Source: CAYQOX01 sp964419335 (GTDB lineage: Bacteria; Hinthialibacterota; Hinthialibacteria; Hinthialibacterales; Hinthialibacteraceae). Taken from it: a stretch of 64,000 bases of DNA. Where the stretch lies: assembly GCA_964419335.1 (NCBI GenBank), contig CAYQOX010000002.1:100027-164026 (forward strand), read 5' to 3'. Position 1 is the first letter of the stretch. Each line of letters begins with the position of its first letter. Position numbers and translations under genes: made by a program. Positions 8,942-17,836 of this stretch are shown one piece after another. The notes below the pieces were generated by a model, which did no database searches, had not been told where the DNA came from, and saw only the letters and a list, made by a program, of their open reading frames with translations.

Positions 8942-10333
8942 CTATCCTTCCAGCCAGATGAAGTTCAAAGCGAATTGCATGGGGCTTGTACCTTGAAATT
9001 GCTGTACCTGCAATTGGCTGATGTTCTCGTCCTCATTGAGTCGATCCATCACAGTGAAAAGGTTCTGATTCCCCTGAGAAAACCCCGAACAATAGACGAG
9101 TGAAAGATCATCGATCTCAATCCGATCGACCCAAACGGTTCCTTCTTCCGGGAATGACAACGTGATCGTGCGCAGGGTTTGCAAACTGGGCATGTTTGAA
9201 GTAAACCAGGGGCGAAAATATTTCACCCGATCTTGCAAAGATTCCAGCTCGGCAACATCTTCTTCAATGTGATCCCATTGGGAGCGTAGATTATTCAAAG
9301 TGACATGTTGATAGAAAAAGGCCGTGATTGTTAAAAGAATGATGGCGGCTGCCGCCCCTCCTAAGAGCAAATTCCCGCGAGAGGATAAACGCGAGACCCA
9401 TTGCTGCATACGACTAACTTTGGGAGGAAGAAATTCATAGATCGGCGCTTGATACTTCAACAAAAGTTCCAATGTTCCTACAAGAGGCAGAGCCGATGGA
9501 TCAATATGGTTTTCTTTTATCGTCTCGGGCACAATCTCGATTCCAAACCGGTGAAAGGAATCTGCCATAATTGCTTGAAATGCATGCCGCCATTTAGTGG
9601 GGCCATACACATACGCCTTCTTGATTTTACCCCGTATTTCAATTGGAAGCTCACTCAGGGTCACCCGAATCTCGCGAAACAGGGTTTCATCCATTGTAAA
9701 TTCAGTTTGGTCTACTTCATCAAAAGTCTCTAGCCAGCGAAACATCACCATGGATCCTTGATAAAAAATGCGAACATCCATGCCAGCCTCACGTCGGTGA
9801 ATGGTGATGAAACTTTCTTGCGTGGTCGGATCGAGCACGGGGTAGCCAATGGAAAAACTGATAGGTTTCAATCCCGCGGCTTTACAGATGGCTTCCAATT
9901 TTCGTACTTGAATTAGAGGAACTGCCGCCATCGTTAGTAATTTTTGTTCGCCAATGGGTGGCGCCTCGGCGGTCGATAGTGAAAGGTCGTGGGGAGCAAA
10001 GGGAAACTCCTTTTCCGCTTGTAAATGGATGTATTCTTTACGATCCGCTTCGGGCAAGTCTGGGATTTCAAAGCGATGCTTCAAGATCCAATGGATCGGT
10101 AAACAAACCACGCAATGGGGTTCATGAATCCCGGCTTCATCTAATTGATTGCGAATTTCTTGGCCGACCACATCCGCCTCTTCGTTTAAAGGATCGAGTG
10201 CCAAAGGCGAATGCCATGTTTGTTTGATATGCAGTCCTTTTCCATTGCGATAAGCCAACACGGCATGAAACCATCCGTGTTCAAATTCAATCCCCAAAAG
10301 ACTGTTATGGGTCGTTTTATCTTTTCCGAACAT
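8942..10333 (-). CDS. gspL: GspL-like protein (PilM + PilN type fusion)
   Basis: The first about 290 residues resemble the actin-like cytoplasmic domain of PilM/GspL (LLGIEFEHGWFHAVL; CLPIHWILKHRFEIPDLPEADRKEY). A transmembrane helix follows at about 324-345, then a coiled coil and a PilN-like periplasmic ferredoxin fold to residue 463. One protein thus does the work of PilM and PilN, as GspL does in a T2SS. It would recruit the GspE ATPase and bind GspM. The gene lies 4 bases after gspK and 4 bases before gspM, as expected for translational coupling. Confidence 0.82.
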   Translation of the reverse strand: MFGKDKTTHNSLLGIEFEHGWFHAVLAYRNGKGLHIKQTWHSPLALDPLNEEADVVGQEIRNQLDEAGIHEPHCVVCLPIHWILKHRFEIPDLPEADRKEYIHLQAEKEFPFAPHDLSLSTAEAPPIGEQKLLTMAAVPLIQVRKLEAICKAAGLKPISFSIGYPVLDPTTQESFITIHRREAGMDVRIFYQGSMVMFRWLETFDEVDQTEFTMDETLFREIRVTLSELPIEIRGKIKKAYVYGPTKWRHAFQAIMADSFHRFGIEIVPETIKENHIDPSALPLVGTLELLLKYQAPIYEFLPPKVSRMQQWVSRLSSRGNLLLGGAAAAIILLTITAFFYQHVTLNNLRSQWDHIEEDVAELESLQDRVKYFRPWFTSNMPSLQTLRTITLSFPEEGTVWVDRIEIDDLSLVYCSGFSQGNQNLFTVMDRLNEDENISQLQVQQFQGTSPMQFALNFIWLEG

Positions 10334-10337
10334 GGGT

Positions 10338-11675
10338 TTATCTCCTCGTCCTTGGATCTGTCTCTGTAAACCTTTGTCCCAAGGCCCAGCCGCTTCCGGT
10401 CATGTCACGGCGATAAATGACATGGGCTTCTTCTTCACTGATATCTAAAATGACCTGAGAGCGTCGGTAGCCTTCGAACTGCAAATTCGTGGCCGCGATA
10501 TCCAACATAAATTGATAGGAACGTCCGGTGATATAGGGTCCAATCTCGAGCGCCTCTTCTTCTTCCAGCACCTCGGCCACCCATGTCATGGTGTGAGATG
10601 TTTCTTGATTACCGGTACGATGAGAAATCAAAGCTTGGGCTTTGGTTTCATCGATCCCCGGCAAGCACATCAACACGTCCTTGCATGCTGTGTTTACATT
10701 GATTAATCCATAAACATACTCGTCATCTGTTGTCGTCAGCGAGGATTCGATTGGTTCGAATTCCTCCGCCGTCATTCCACTACGTATATAAAATTCCAAT
10801 AAGCTTTCATAGTCGTCTTCTTGATCCACCTGCTGCTCTATTTCCCGGACCCGGTCTTCGCTGAAGGTATTTTGTAAAAGTTCGCTGAGTGCTTCCTCCT
10901 CGTCGCCATTGATGTTGACGCGTGAAGAATCTTCTTCCGAAATCCCTGGCTCACGGCTAAACACGGTCACATAATCCAAAATCCCCCGATCCAACTTTCC
11001 ATTCCGGTTGTCTGGAGGATAAGATACATTCCCGTCATTTTCATTCCTATCCAAAACTCCGTTGAGATTGACATCCTCCCCGAAAAGCAGCTCCTCGTCT
11101 GCTCCCCGCACCCATTTCAGTTCATAAATCGATTCAAAGGGGGCATTCTTTACTTGGTAGCCAACTGTACGGGAGGAATAAGCGCGATCTTCGGCACCGT
11201 TTTCTGTAACCTCGCTATCCTCGTCCCGCCAATCGATAATCGCAGCGGCGAATTCGCGTGTCATGTGGGGAAGGGCTTCCAGCATCTCTACGGTGGCGGT
11301 GTTTAAGTTGATCTTGGCGTTTTCATCTACCAAACCGTACACCGGAGTCGTATCGGTATACTCATCATTTACATCCCGGCCGATCAGCCAGAAATACGAA
11401 TCGCCGCATCCAACATTCTGATAGACATAGTCATCATCGCTCGGTAAAGCGCCTGGGGTTTCCAGATTTTCCAGTACATAAGAAATGTACTGAATCGCGC
11501 CTTCCATGGTTTGCTCCGATTGAATCCCCGCTTCCACATAGGAGGCCGCCCGGTAATCCAACATTACCGAATGACCAAAGAGCAGCGCCATCGACACCAA
11601 GCCGGTGGAGATCCACAAAACGATAATTAATACTGCCCCTTGGCGTTTTACGAGAAACCCTGTATTCAGTTTCAT
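10338..11675 (-). CDS. gspK: GspK minor pseudopilin
   Basis: The N-terminus (KRQGAVLIIVLWISTGLVSMALL) has the GspK form of the pilin signal, with the usual FTxxE replaced by AVLII. Helix-hairpin-helix-like segments, LNTATVEMLEALPHM at about 120 and INVNTACKDVLMCLPGI at about 325, are typical of the GspK helical domain. At 445 residues it is longer than the common 300-350; the extra length is acidic inserts such as FGEDVNLNGVLDRNENDG, which resembles a calcium-binding loop. GspK should cap the pseudopilus together with GspI and GspJ. Its start overlaps the gspJ stop by 4 bases. Confidence 0.9.
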   Translation of the reverse strand: MKLNTGFLVKRQGAVLIIVLWISTGLVSMALLFGHSVMLDYRAASYVEAGIQSEQTMEGAIQYISYVLENLETPGALPSDDDYVYQNVGCGDSYFWLIGRDVNDEYTDTTPVYGLVDENAKINLNTATVEMLEALPHMTREFAAAIIDWRDEDSEVTENGAEDRAYSSRTVGYQVKNAPFESIYELKWVRGADEELLFGEDVNLNGVLDRNENDGNVSYPPDNRNGKLDRGILDYVTVFSREPGISEEDSSRVNINGDEEEALSELLQNTFSEDRVREIEQQVDQEDDYESLLEFYIRSGMTAEEFEPIESSLTTTDDEYVYGLINVNTACKDVLMCLPGIDETKAQALISHRTGNQETSHTMTWVAEVLEEEEALEIGPYITGRSYQFMLDIAATNLQFEGYRRSQVILDISEEEAHVIYRRDMTGSGWALGQRFTETDPRTRR

Positions 11676-12514
11676 GGCCGGCCACCTCCTCCCCCCTCAT
11701 TGGGAGGCCGATTACCTCCACCCCCGCCGGGAGGTTGTTCCTCGCCGTCGCGGTCATTCCCATTTTCGGGAGTTTGATCGTCGGGAGGAGTGTCATCGGT
11801 TTCTCCCTCTCCTTCGTCAGAGGGAGTTTCAAAAACATAATTACCCGCATGAATAGGGATCGTCATTACGATGGTTTTATAGTCTTGATCCCGTGAAGTG
11901 CTTTGTTCCTCATCTCTCAAGAGCAAAAGTTCTACATGCATCGCAGACGGCATGGGGGGGTCTTCTTCGCTGGAATCCCATGAGTTTGCCCAAGATTCGC
12001 CGTCGTAATAACGAAAGCGGATGGAATAAACATTGCGCAAGAGAGGTTCTGACTCTTCTTCCTCTTCGATTCTTGCGGTTAAGTTTCTTGTAAGAGAACG
12101 AACCAAGTATAACTGCCGTTCCCGGTTATATTCCTGCATTTCTTCGACTTCATAAGTTACTTTTTGAATATCCCCCCAGGGCTGATCATCACTCATGACC
12201 CCGGTGGTTGTATATAGTTCTAACGCATCGAAGGATTGCCGGGAGGTACTGTTGTCCTTGCCTACAATACCCAATGAGAGAGTGCCGTTCGGTGCAATCG
12301 CATTTTTTAAATCTTTCTTTAAGGTTTTGAGCGCATAGTTTAAAGCAAAATTCTTTTTCTGGGTTTCATACGCTTGGTCCCGCAGATTGGTGGCATTAAA
12401 AAGAATCATGTTGATCGAGAGAACAATCAGTGCCGTGATCGCTGTACCTACTAAGAGCTCGATCAAGGTGAAGCCATGATTCTCTTTTGACATTATGTTC
12501 GTAGACCGTTTCAT
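11672..12514 (-). CDS. gspJ: GspJ minor pseudopilin
   Basis: The prepilin signal GFTLIELLVGTAITALIVLSIN follows a 15-residue leader. I place the start at the ATG at 12514, 8 bases after the gspI stop and behind a GGTGAG site; a longer frame upstream lies inside gspI. The body has the GspJ pattern ALKTLKKDLKNAI...FRYYDGESW...MHVELLL. The last 55 residues are an acidic then Gly/Pro-rich tail (EQPPGGGGGNRPPNEG) not usual for GspJ and probably disordered. The protein should form part of the pseudopilus tip with GspI and GspK. Confidence 0.85.
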   Translation of the reverse strand: MKRSTNIMSKENHGFTLIELLVGTAITALIVLSINMILFNATNLRDQAYETQKKNFALNYALKTLKKDLKNAIAPNGTLSLGIVGKDNSTSRQSFDALELYTTTGVMSDDQPWGDIQKVTYEVEEMQEYNRERQLYLVRSLTRNLTARIEEEEESEPLLRNVYSIRFRYYDGESWANSWDSSEEDPPMPSAMHVELLLLRDEEQSTSRDQDYKTIVMTIPIHAGNYVFETPSDEGEGETDDTPPDDQTPENGNDRDGEEQPPGGGGGNRPPNEGGGGGRP

Positions 12515-12522
12515 GATCTCAC

Positions 12523-12939
12523 CTAGTCTGTTTCGATCGCCTCTTCGTTCACGAGGGTCGTTAAGCGTACGAAATGTTCCTGCCCCTGAACCGGGAAATA
12601 CACGACGAGGGTTAACTCGGTTAAATTCGCTTGTGCCCAGGGTTGGGAATGCAGTTCCCAACGATAGGGAATCTCCGTCTCTTCAATTCTTTCCTGTCCC
12701 CCCCCAAATTGCCAATCCCCGGTGATGACTTTTTCGGTAAGGATTTGATCGGCAAGGCGAGCGGCTTCTGCTTTTCTTTCGGCAAAAACCGAAGCCCGGT
12801 TCGCGATCGAAATGCCTTCCAGGGTTACCGGGATCACAATCGCCATAAACACGAGGGCTGCGAGGATTTCTGCAAACGTGAAACCACGTTCCCTTGGCTT
12901 GCTTGGCTTCAATCGTGGGTTAGCGAATCCAAACTTCAT
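12523..12939 (-). CDS. gspI: GspI minor pseudopilin
   Basis: A 138-residue protein with a prepilin cleavage site after ERG and the helix FTFAEILAALVFMAIVIPVTLEGI. The short globular part (YRWELHSQPWAQANLTELTLVVYF) has the beta-strand pattern of GspI. Leader length is about 18 residues. The start overlaps the end of gspH by 20 bases. GspI normally nucleates the minor-pseudopilin tip with GspJ and GspK, both encoded next. Confidence 0.83.
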   Translation of the reverse strand: MKFGFANPRLKPSKPRERGFTFAEILAALVFMAIVIPVTLEGISIANRASVFAERKAEAARLADQILTEKVITGDWQFGGGQERIEETEIPYRWELHSQPWAQANLTELTLVVYFPVQGQEHFVRLTTLVNEEAIETD

Positions 12940-13453
12940 TGTTGAATTCCTTCTCGTTCAAAATACGAAACCCCATCCCTACAGTTTCCTTGGCGATATA
13001 TAGGGAGTCCTCATTCCGTGATAAACGGATGTAAATCAATTCTCCAATTTCCATGGTTCCATCCGGGAAACAATAAATGGAAACCAGATCATCTTGTCGC
13101 GCCGAATGGGGTTGAAGATCAATCTGGATGTTTTCATCCATGTGATAAACATACTCTTCTTCCCACTCCGTTTCGTATCCATTTTGTGCTCGCAGACCAA
13201 AGAGATTATCATCTTCTTCAAACCATACCCATAAAGGTACCCCGGATGAAATTGATTGATGCGAAGCAAAATGAGTCAAAGCCACGATGCGTCGCGCTTC
13301 ATCCAAAAGCGATCGTCCATAGATGAAGCGCGACAACGAGGGGGATGCGACGATGACGATCATGCTCAAGATCGCCATGACTAAGATCAGTTCGATGAGG
13401 GTAAACCCCTCTTCGTGCTTATCGATTGCTTTTATCCCAATTCGTGATATCAT
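12920..13453 (-). CDS. gspH: GspH minor pseudopilin
   Basis: The prepilin signal is GFTLIELILVMAILSMIVIVASPSLSRFIYGRSLLDEARRIVAL, close to the GspH/FimT consensus, and the C-terminal domain fits GspH in length. I chose the ATG at 13453, which has a GGGGGTGG site just upstream; a GTG at 13459 is possible. The gene overlaps gspG by 35 bases. GspH joins the pseudopilus shaft to the tip complex in known systems. Confidence 0.85.
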   Translation of the reverse strand: MISRIGIKAIDKHEEGFTLIELILVMAILSMIVIVASPSLSRFIYGRSLLDEARRIVALTHFASHQSISSGVPLWVWFEEDDNLFGLRAQNGYETEWEEEYVYHMDENIQIDLQPHSARQDDLVSIYCFPDGTMEIGELIYIRLSRNEDSLYIAKETVGMGFRILNEKEFNNEVWIR

Positions 13454-13868
13454 CGCCACCCCCTACGCGTCCATCCGGCCCCATGGACATAAGATCGAAA
13501 CCACGGGTGTTGTGTTTTCCGGGGTATTCGTAGACATATTCGTTTCCCCAGGGATCAAGCGGGATTTCTTCCATATAGGGGCCACGCCAATTGGTGGCGT
13601 AGTTCGGTTCGTTTACCAGATCCTCCAGTCCGTCACTTCCCTTGGGGTAGGTGCCGTTGTCGACCTCAAAGGCATCCAACATAATTTCAAAATTCGCGAT
13701 TTGACTTTGGGCTGCGGTAATCTTGGCCTGTTCGGAGCGGCCGGCGAATTTGGGGACCACGATCGCAGCCAACGTCGCAAGGATCACCAGCACCAAAAGC
13801 ATTTCCACGAGAGTGAAACCTTGCTCTCTTTTACGTCTATTTTTCTTATTGAGGGTTGAGGGCGTCAT
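13419..13868 (-). CDS. gspG: GspG major pseudopilin
   Basis: This 149-residue protein carries QGFTLVEMLLVLVILATLAAIVVPKF, the textbook GspG N-terminus, with cleavage after Gly17 and Glu at +5. The C-terminal motifs PLDPWGNEYVYEYPG and FDLMSMGPDGRVGGGDDITNW are the calcium-binding region of GspG, which distinguishes it from type IV pilins. It should be the main subunit of the T2SS pseudopilus. The gene starts 17 bases after gspF. No prepilin peptidase gene is in the window, so the processing enzyme must be encoded elsewhere. Confidence 0.95.
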   Translation of the reverse strand: MTPSTLNKKNRRKREQGFTLVEMLLVLVILATLAAIVVPKFAGRSEQAKITAAQSQIANFEIMLDAFEVDNGTYPKGSDGLEDLVNEPNYATNWRGPYMEEIPLDPWGNEYVYEYPGKHNTRGFDLMSMGPDGRVGGGDDITNWDKSNR

Positions 13869-13885
13869 TTTCCTTCCTCCTGTGT

Positions 13886-15112
13886 TTACTTGATATAATC
13901 TTGGATTGTGAATATCGGGATTACCATTCCGATGAAAATGGTTCCAATGAAAGCCGCGATGAAAAACAACATGAGTGGTTCAGCCAAGGAAACCGCTGTA
14001 CGCATTTGACGTTCTAAATCCAATTCTGTCGTATTGGCTAATCGCTCCAATTCCTGATCCAAGCGTCCGGTTTCTTCGGCGACGGAAATCATTTCCAAGA
14101 CCGTATTGGGAAATAACTCCTTACAATCTTCTAAACTCCTTGCCAACTGATCGCCTTTTTTTACCCGCTCAATCGATTCTGAAACCGCATCATAAAGAAT
14201 CTGATTTTGGATCGACTTCCGCGCTACGTTTAATCCCTGGATTAGGGGCACCCCGGCACCTAGCAAGGTGCCAAGCATTCGACAAAAACGAACCATAGAG
14301 AATCGCGCCGTCAGAGGACCGATCAGAGGCATACGCAATATCAAATGTTCTTTCGCACGTTTCCCCTGATCCGAGGCGAGCCAATGACGAATGGCGAAAA
14401 AAATACCTACAAGCACCACCGCGACCACGCCGCCATAGTTTCGGATGACATCGCTGGTGCCCACAATGATTTGAGTCAAGGCTGGGAGATCCGCTCCAAA
14501 ACCGGAGAATAATTTCTGAAAGCGCGGAATGAAAAAGACGAGCAGAAAAATCAAGACAGATATGGCCAACACCAATAAAACCGCGGGATAAATCAACGCC
14601 GCCATCACTTTTGAACGCAAATCCTTCTCCCGCACTTGAAACTCGGCGATTTGCCCCAACACCACGTCAAGAAAGCCGCCGGTCTCTCCCGCCTGCACCA
14701 TGGCTACATAGACCCGGGGAAACACTTCGGGTATCCGGGTCATGGCATCCGCCAACGACATGCCGTCAATGACCAGGTCGTGAATTTGTTTCCATTTTTC
14801 CGAAGCGGTGGGATGATCAGTTTCTCGATAAAGCAAATTCAACGCCCGGCTGAGCGGTATCCCCGCTTGAAGCAAGTTCGACAACAGGCGGGTGAAATTT
14901 TCTAACTCGTGAAAAGGAACTTTCTTTTGTAAAAGAGGAAAGTGAAACTCACCGGCTTTTTTTTGCTGCGCCTGTGTGTGCTCTGTAATTTGAATCGGCT
15001 TAAAACCGCGGGCTTCCAGTTGTTGAAAAGCATCCATACGGCCTTGGGCTTCGACAACGCCTTCAGCCAGGGTCCCGTCCGCTTGCATTACTCGATAATG
15101 AAACTGAGCCAT
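13886..15112 (-). CDS. gspF: GspF inner-membrane platform protein
   Basis: The 408-residue protein has the two T2SSF domains typical of GspF/PilC, each with helical bundle motifs (FTRLLSNLLQAGIPLSRAL; FCRMLGTLLGAGVPLIQGL), and hydrophobic helices at about 170-195, 222-242 and near the C-terminus (LFFIAAFIGTIFIGMVIPIF). The N-terminal part, FHYRVMQADGTLAEG, is the common GspF opening. It anchors the ATPase and extrudes pseudopilins. It lies 21 bases after gspE. Confidence 0.95.
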   Translation of the reverse strand: MAQFHYRVMQADGTLAEGVVEAQGRMDAFQQLEARGFKPIQITEHTQAQQKKAGEFHFPLLQKKVPFHELENFTRLLSNLLQAGIPLSRALNLLYRETDHPTASEKWKQIHDLVIDGMSLADAMTRIPEVFPRVYVAMVQAGETGGFLDVVLGQIAEFQVREKDLRSKVMAALIYPAVLLVLAISVLIFLLVFFIPRFQKLFSGFGADLPALTQIIVGTSDVIRNYGGVVAVVLVGIFFAIRHWLASDQGKRAKEHLILRMPLIGPLTARFSMVRFCRMLGTLLGAGVPLIQGLNVARKSIQNQILYDAVSESIERVKKGDQLARSLEDCKELFPNTVLEMISVAEETGRLDQELERLANTTELDLERQMRTAVSLAEPLMLFFIAAFIGTIFIGMVIPIFTIQDYIK

Positions 15113-15133
15113 GAGGCTTTCCTCTTGTCTCTC

Positions 15134-16807
15134 TTACACCGTAATTTCAGAGATTTCGTCTTTTGTTACTCGTAATACTTCTTGAACCGTAGTGATCCCT
15201 TCGCTCACCAGGCGCCAACCGTCGTCACTCAACGATTTCATCCCCGCCCGATAAGCCGCTTGGCGAATCTCACCGGAAGAATGTTCCCGCAGCACCATCC
15301 CCCGAATTTCGTTATTCATCGACATCATTTCAAACACCGCACGGCGTCCATGAAACCCGGTATGGCGGCATTCATCGCATCCCACTTCCTTATAAATGGA
15401 TTGATCCTCCGGCAACCCCAAACGTTTCTTAAGCGCATGGGTCCGTTCGGAATGATCCTCGACTTTACAATGGGGACACAGCACCCGTACCAAACGTTGA
15501 GCGATGATCGCTTCCACGGAAGAAGCGACCAGGTAGGACTCGACTCCCATATCCACTAAACGGGTAATCGCGCCGGGAGCATCGTTGGTGTGCAATGTAG
15601 AAAAGACCAAGTGCCCGGTCAGCGAAGCCTGAACCGCGATTTGGGCGGTCTCTTGGTCACGAATTTCACCAATGAGGACTACATCAGGGTCATGCCGCAG
15701 GATTGCGCGTAGCCCTTTCGCGAACGTCAACCCGGCCTTCTCTGAAACTTGAATCTGATTGATTCCCTTTAGCTGGTACTCGATAGGATCCTCGATCGTG
15801 ATGATCTTCCGTTCGGAATCATTGATTTCACTCAAGGCGGTATATAGCGTTGTCGTTTTCCCACTTCCCGTGGGACCAGTCACTAACACGATTCCGTGGG
15901 GTAAGTCGAGAATCTCTAGAAAGAGTTCATACTCCCGCTGCGCCATGTGCAGTTGGGAGAGTTGCAAGATGGTGGAATCTTGACGCAGCAAGCGCATAAC
16001 CACCGCTTCGCCATGCAGCATGGGAATAACAGAAACCCGGACATCAACCTCGCTGTTCTTTAACCGAATCTTGATCCGCCCGTCTTGCGGTAATCGTTTT
16101 TCTGCGATGTTAAGGTGACTCAAAATCTTTACCCGCGAGACAATCGCTGGTTGAAAGCGCTTGATCTGCGCGGGAACCGGTACTTCCTGCAAGACTCCAT
16201 CGATCCGGTAGCGAATTCGCAGCTCATCCTCAAACGGCTCTAAGTGAATATCGGTCGCGCGTAACTCGATGGCATCATTCAATATCTGGTTTACGAAACG
16301 GATGATGGACGCGTCTTCAGCCGCTTCATCAAGATTGACGTCATCATTCTCCTGATCATTCACCACCTGCAGCGAAATCTCTTCTTCCAGGGAATCAATC
16401 GTATCCGCGCCTACCCCTAAGCGCCGTTTTAACTCCCGTTGAATCATTTCTCGGGGAGCGAGTACCGGTTTCAGGCGCAGCCCCGTCAAAGAGCGCAGCA
16501 GGTCCAGCCCCTGGGAATCAAACAAGCGGCTGGTGGCCACTTCTACCGAGCCATTTTCGGCCCGCAGAGGAAGCAACTCTTCTTTCAATAAAATACGCGT
16601 GGGGAACTGAGAAAGCAGCTGCCGGTCGACCGGCTCTTCCTCGAGGGTCTCATAGGGCACTTTGTACTCATTCGCCAGCCACTGTAAGACATCATCTTCG
16701 GACTTGAGAGAAAGCGATTCATCACGATCGGCGAGATCACGCAACATTTCTGCATCCGCTAACGAGATTTGTTTTTGCTGAACCATCTTGTCTAAGAGTT
16801 CGATCAT
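15134..16807 (-). CDS. gspE: GspE secretion ATPase
   Basis: A MshEN-type N-domain (about 1-145) is followed by the PilB/GspE ATPase core: Walker A GPTGSGKT at about residue 308, the Asp box IITIEDPIEY, Walker B DPDVVLIGEIRD and the His box LTGHLVFSTLHTNDA. A four-cysteine zinc motif, CPHC...CDEC, lies at about 455-495, as in GspE and PilB. The protein powers pseudopilus assembly. It is the first core T2SS gene of the unit, 30 bases after the small Spy-like gene. Confidence 0.95.
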   Translation of the reverse strand: MIELLDKMVQQKQISLADAEMLRDLADRDESLSLKSEDDVLQWLANEYKVPYETLEEEPVDRQLLSQFPTRILLKEELLPLRAENGSVEVATSRLFDSQGLDLLRSLTGLRLKPVLAPREMIQRELKRRLGVGADTIDSLEEEISLQVVNDQENDDVNLDEAAEDASIIRFVNQILNDAIELRATDIHLEPFEDELRIRYRIDGVLQEVPVPAQIKRFQPAIVSRVKILSHLNIAEKRLPQDGRIKIRLKNSEVDVRVSVIPMLHGEAVVMRLLRQDSTILQLSQLHMAQREYELFLEILDLPHGIVLVTGPTGSGKTTTLYTALSEINDSERKIITIEDPIEYQLKGINQIQVSEKAGLTFAKGLRAILRHDPDVVLIGEIRDQETAQIAVQASLTGHLVFSTLHTNDAPGAITRLVDMGVESYLVASSVEAIIAQRLVRVLCPHCKVEDHSERTHALKKRLGLPEDQSIYKEVGCDECRHTGFHGRRAVFEMMSMNNEIRGMVLREHSSGEIRQAAYRAGMKSLSDDGWRLVSEGITTVQEVLRVTKDEISEITV

Positions 16808-16837
16808 GATGCACCTTCCTTACCACGCGAGTTTCAA

Positions 16838-17404
16838 TTATTCCAAGGTCCCCATTAACACCAGCATCGCTTCTTGACGCACCGTCAAGACTTCACGCAA
16901 TTCATCGCGGGCTTTTTTCAATTCTTCTTGCTTTTTTCTTTTCTCTTCACGAAACGCTTCCAGTTTCTCTTGGATCTCATCCGCAGAGGCGTCTTCATCT
17001 TGTACAACCTCATGGAGAGCAATAACCTCTTCACTCGGTTCGGGGCCCAACCCCCGTCCACGCGAAGGTCTAGAACGGTCCTCGTCATCACGTCCACCGG
17101 GTCCCCGGCCAGGGCGATCGTCATCACGTCCGCTAGGCCCTCGACCAGGACGGAAGAGCCCTTGGACCATTCCGGGATGTAGAACTTCTCGCTGCATTTG
17201 CCAAACACGTTCAAGCAAGGGCATGACCACTTCCCATTCTTCATCCTCAAACCCGAGAAACTCTTTCATGCGATCCATAATCATTTGATGCATTCGTTCG
17301 GGATCAAAACGTCGATCACGGTCCTGGGCGGTGGTATAGATCGTACCCATCGCCAGCAAAATAAAAACAATCAATAACGCAATTCGTTGTACTTTTCGAT
17401 TCAT
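16838..17404 (-). CDS. Small secreted Spy/CpxP-like helical protein
   Basis: The start is placed at the ATG at 17404, which follows GGGAGGAAGAAAG; an ATG 12 codons upstream lacks such a site. The 188-residue protein has a signal peptide (about 1-27, ending TTA), a helical part, a central stretch at about 80-116 rich in Arg, Gly, Asp and Pro (repeats like RPGRGPGGRDD) and a strongly charged helix (EEKRKKQEELKKARDELREVL) at the end. The helical ends resemble the LTXXQ/Spy periplasmic chaperone group, but the match is loose. It appears to head the T2SS operon, so a periplasmic role in secretion or in stress sensing is an inference. Confidence 0.6.
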   Translation of the reverse strand: MNRKVQRIALLIVFILLAMGTIYTTAQDRDRRFDPERMHQMIMDRMKEFLGFEDEEWEVVMPLLERVWQMQREVLHPGMVQGLFRPGRGPSGRDDDRPGRGPGGRDDEDRSRPSRGRGLGPEPSEEVIALHEVVQDEDASADEIQEKLEAFREEKRKKQEELKKARDELREVLTVRQEAMLVLMGTLE

Positions 17405-17475
17405 CTTTCTTCCTCCCATTTTGAAGACATGATGAAACACTTCTTTTACCGAGCATGAAACGTACCAAGATCACA

Positions 17476-17497
17476 CCTCTCGAAATTTAATGAGAGG
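17476..17497. promoter_or_regulatory. Dyad upstream of the T2SS operon
   Basis: CCTCTC and GAGAGG form a perfect inverted repeat separated by 10 A/T-rich bases, 72 bases before the first gene. On the minus strand a -10-like TATAAC lies just upstream at 17503-17508, so the dyad falls in the early transcribed region. It could be an operator or a leader hairpin. No good -35 box was found. Confidence 0.35.
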
Positions 17498-17706
17498 GTT
17501 ACGTTATAATGCTCTGAATTATCTCGTTTTATGTAATGGGTGGGAAAGGGGGCTTTGGAGTTTTTTTTAGAAGCCAATTGGAATGAGAACTTTTTTCTCA
17601 AGATTCAAGGAAGGCATGAGCAATTATTGCGCAAAAGAAAAGAGGTAAATGATTTCTAAGTCAGAAAATAGAGTAATGCTAAATAGACGAGAAAGAACTT
17701 TCGAAC

Positions 17707-17798
17707 CTTATGGCGGGAGCAGAGCGCGTGTGAAGCCACGCACGCCGACACGACCTCGCTCGCGGGGTAACGAGTTCATACCTCCTCTCCCGCCTTAA
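17707..17798. other. Structured intergenic element
   Basis: An outer 8-base stem, GGCGGGAG (17712-17719) with CTCCCGCC (17787-17794), is continued by TTA/TAA and encloses smaller stems: GCGTG/CACGC around 17724-17741 and a CTCG/CGAG pair to the right. The element is much more GC-rich than its AT-rich surroundings. It lies in the 432-base gap between the Spy-like gene and the end of the FAD oxidoreductase gene, where I see no coding potential. It could be a small RNA, the terminator region of the oxidoreductase gene or a short mobile palindrome. Confidence 0.35.
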
Positions 17799-17836
17799 CA
17801 ACATCAGCAAATCTTTTCTTAAAGCATTTGTTGCTG

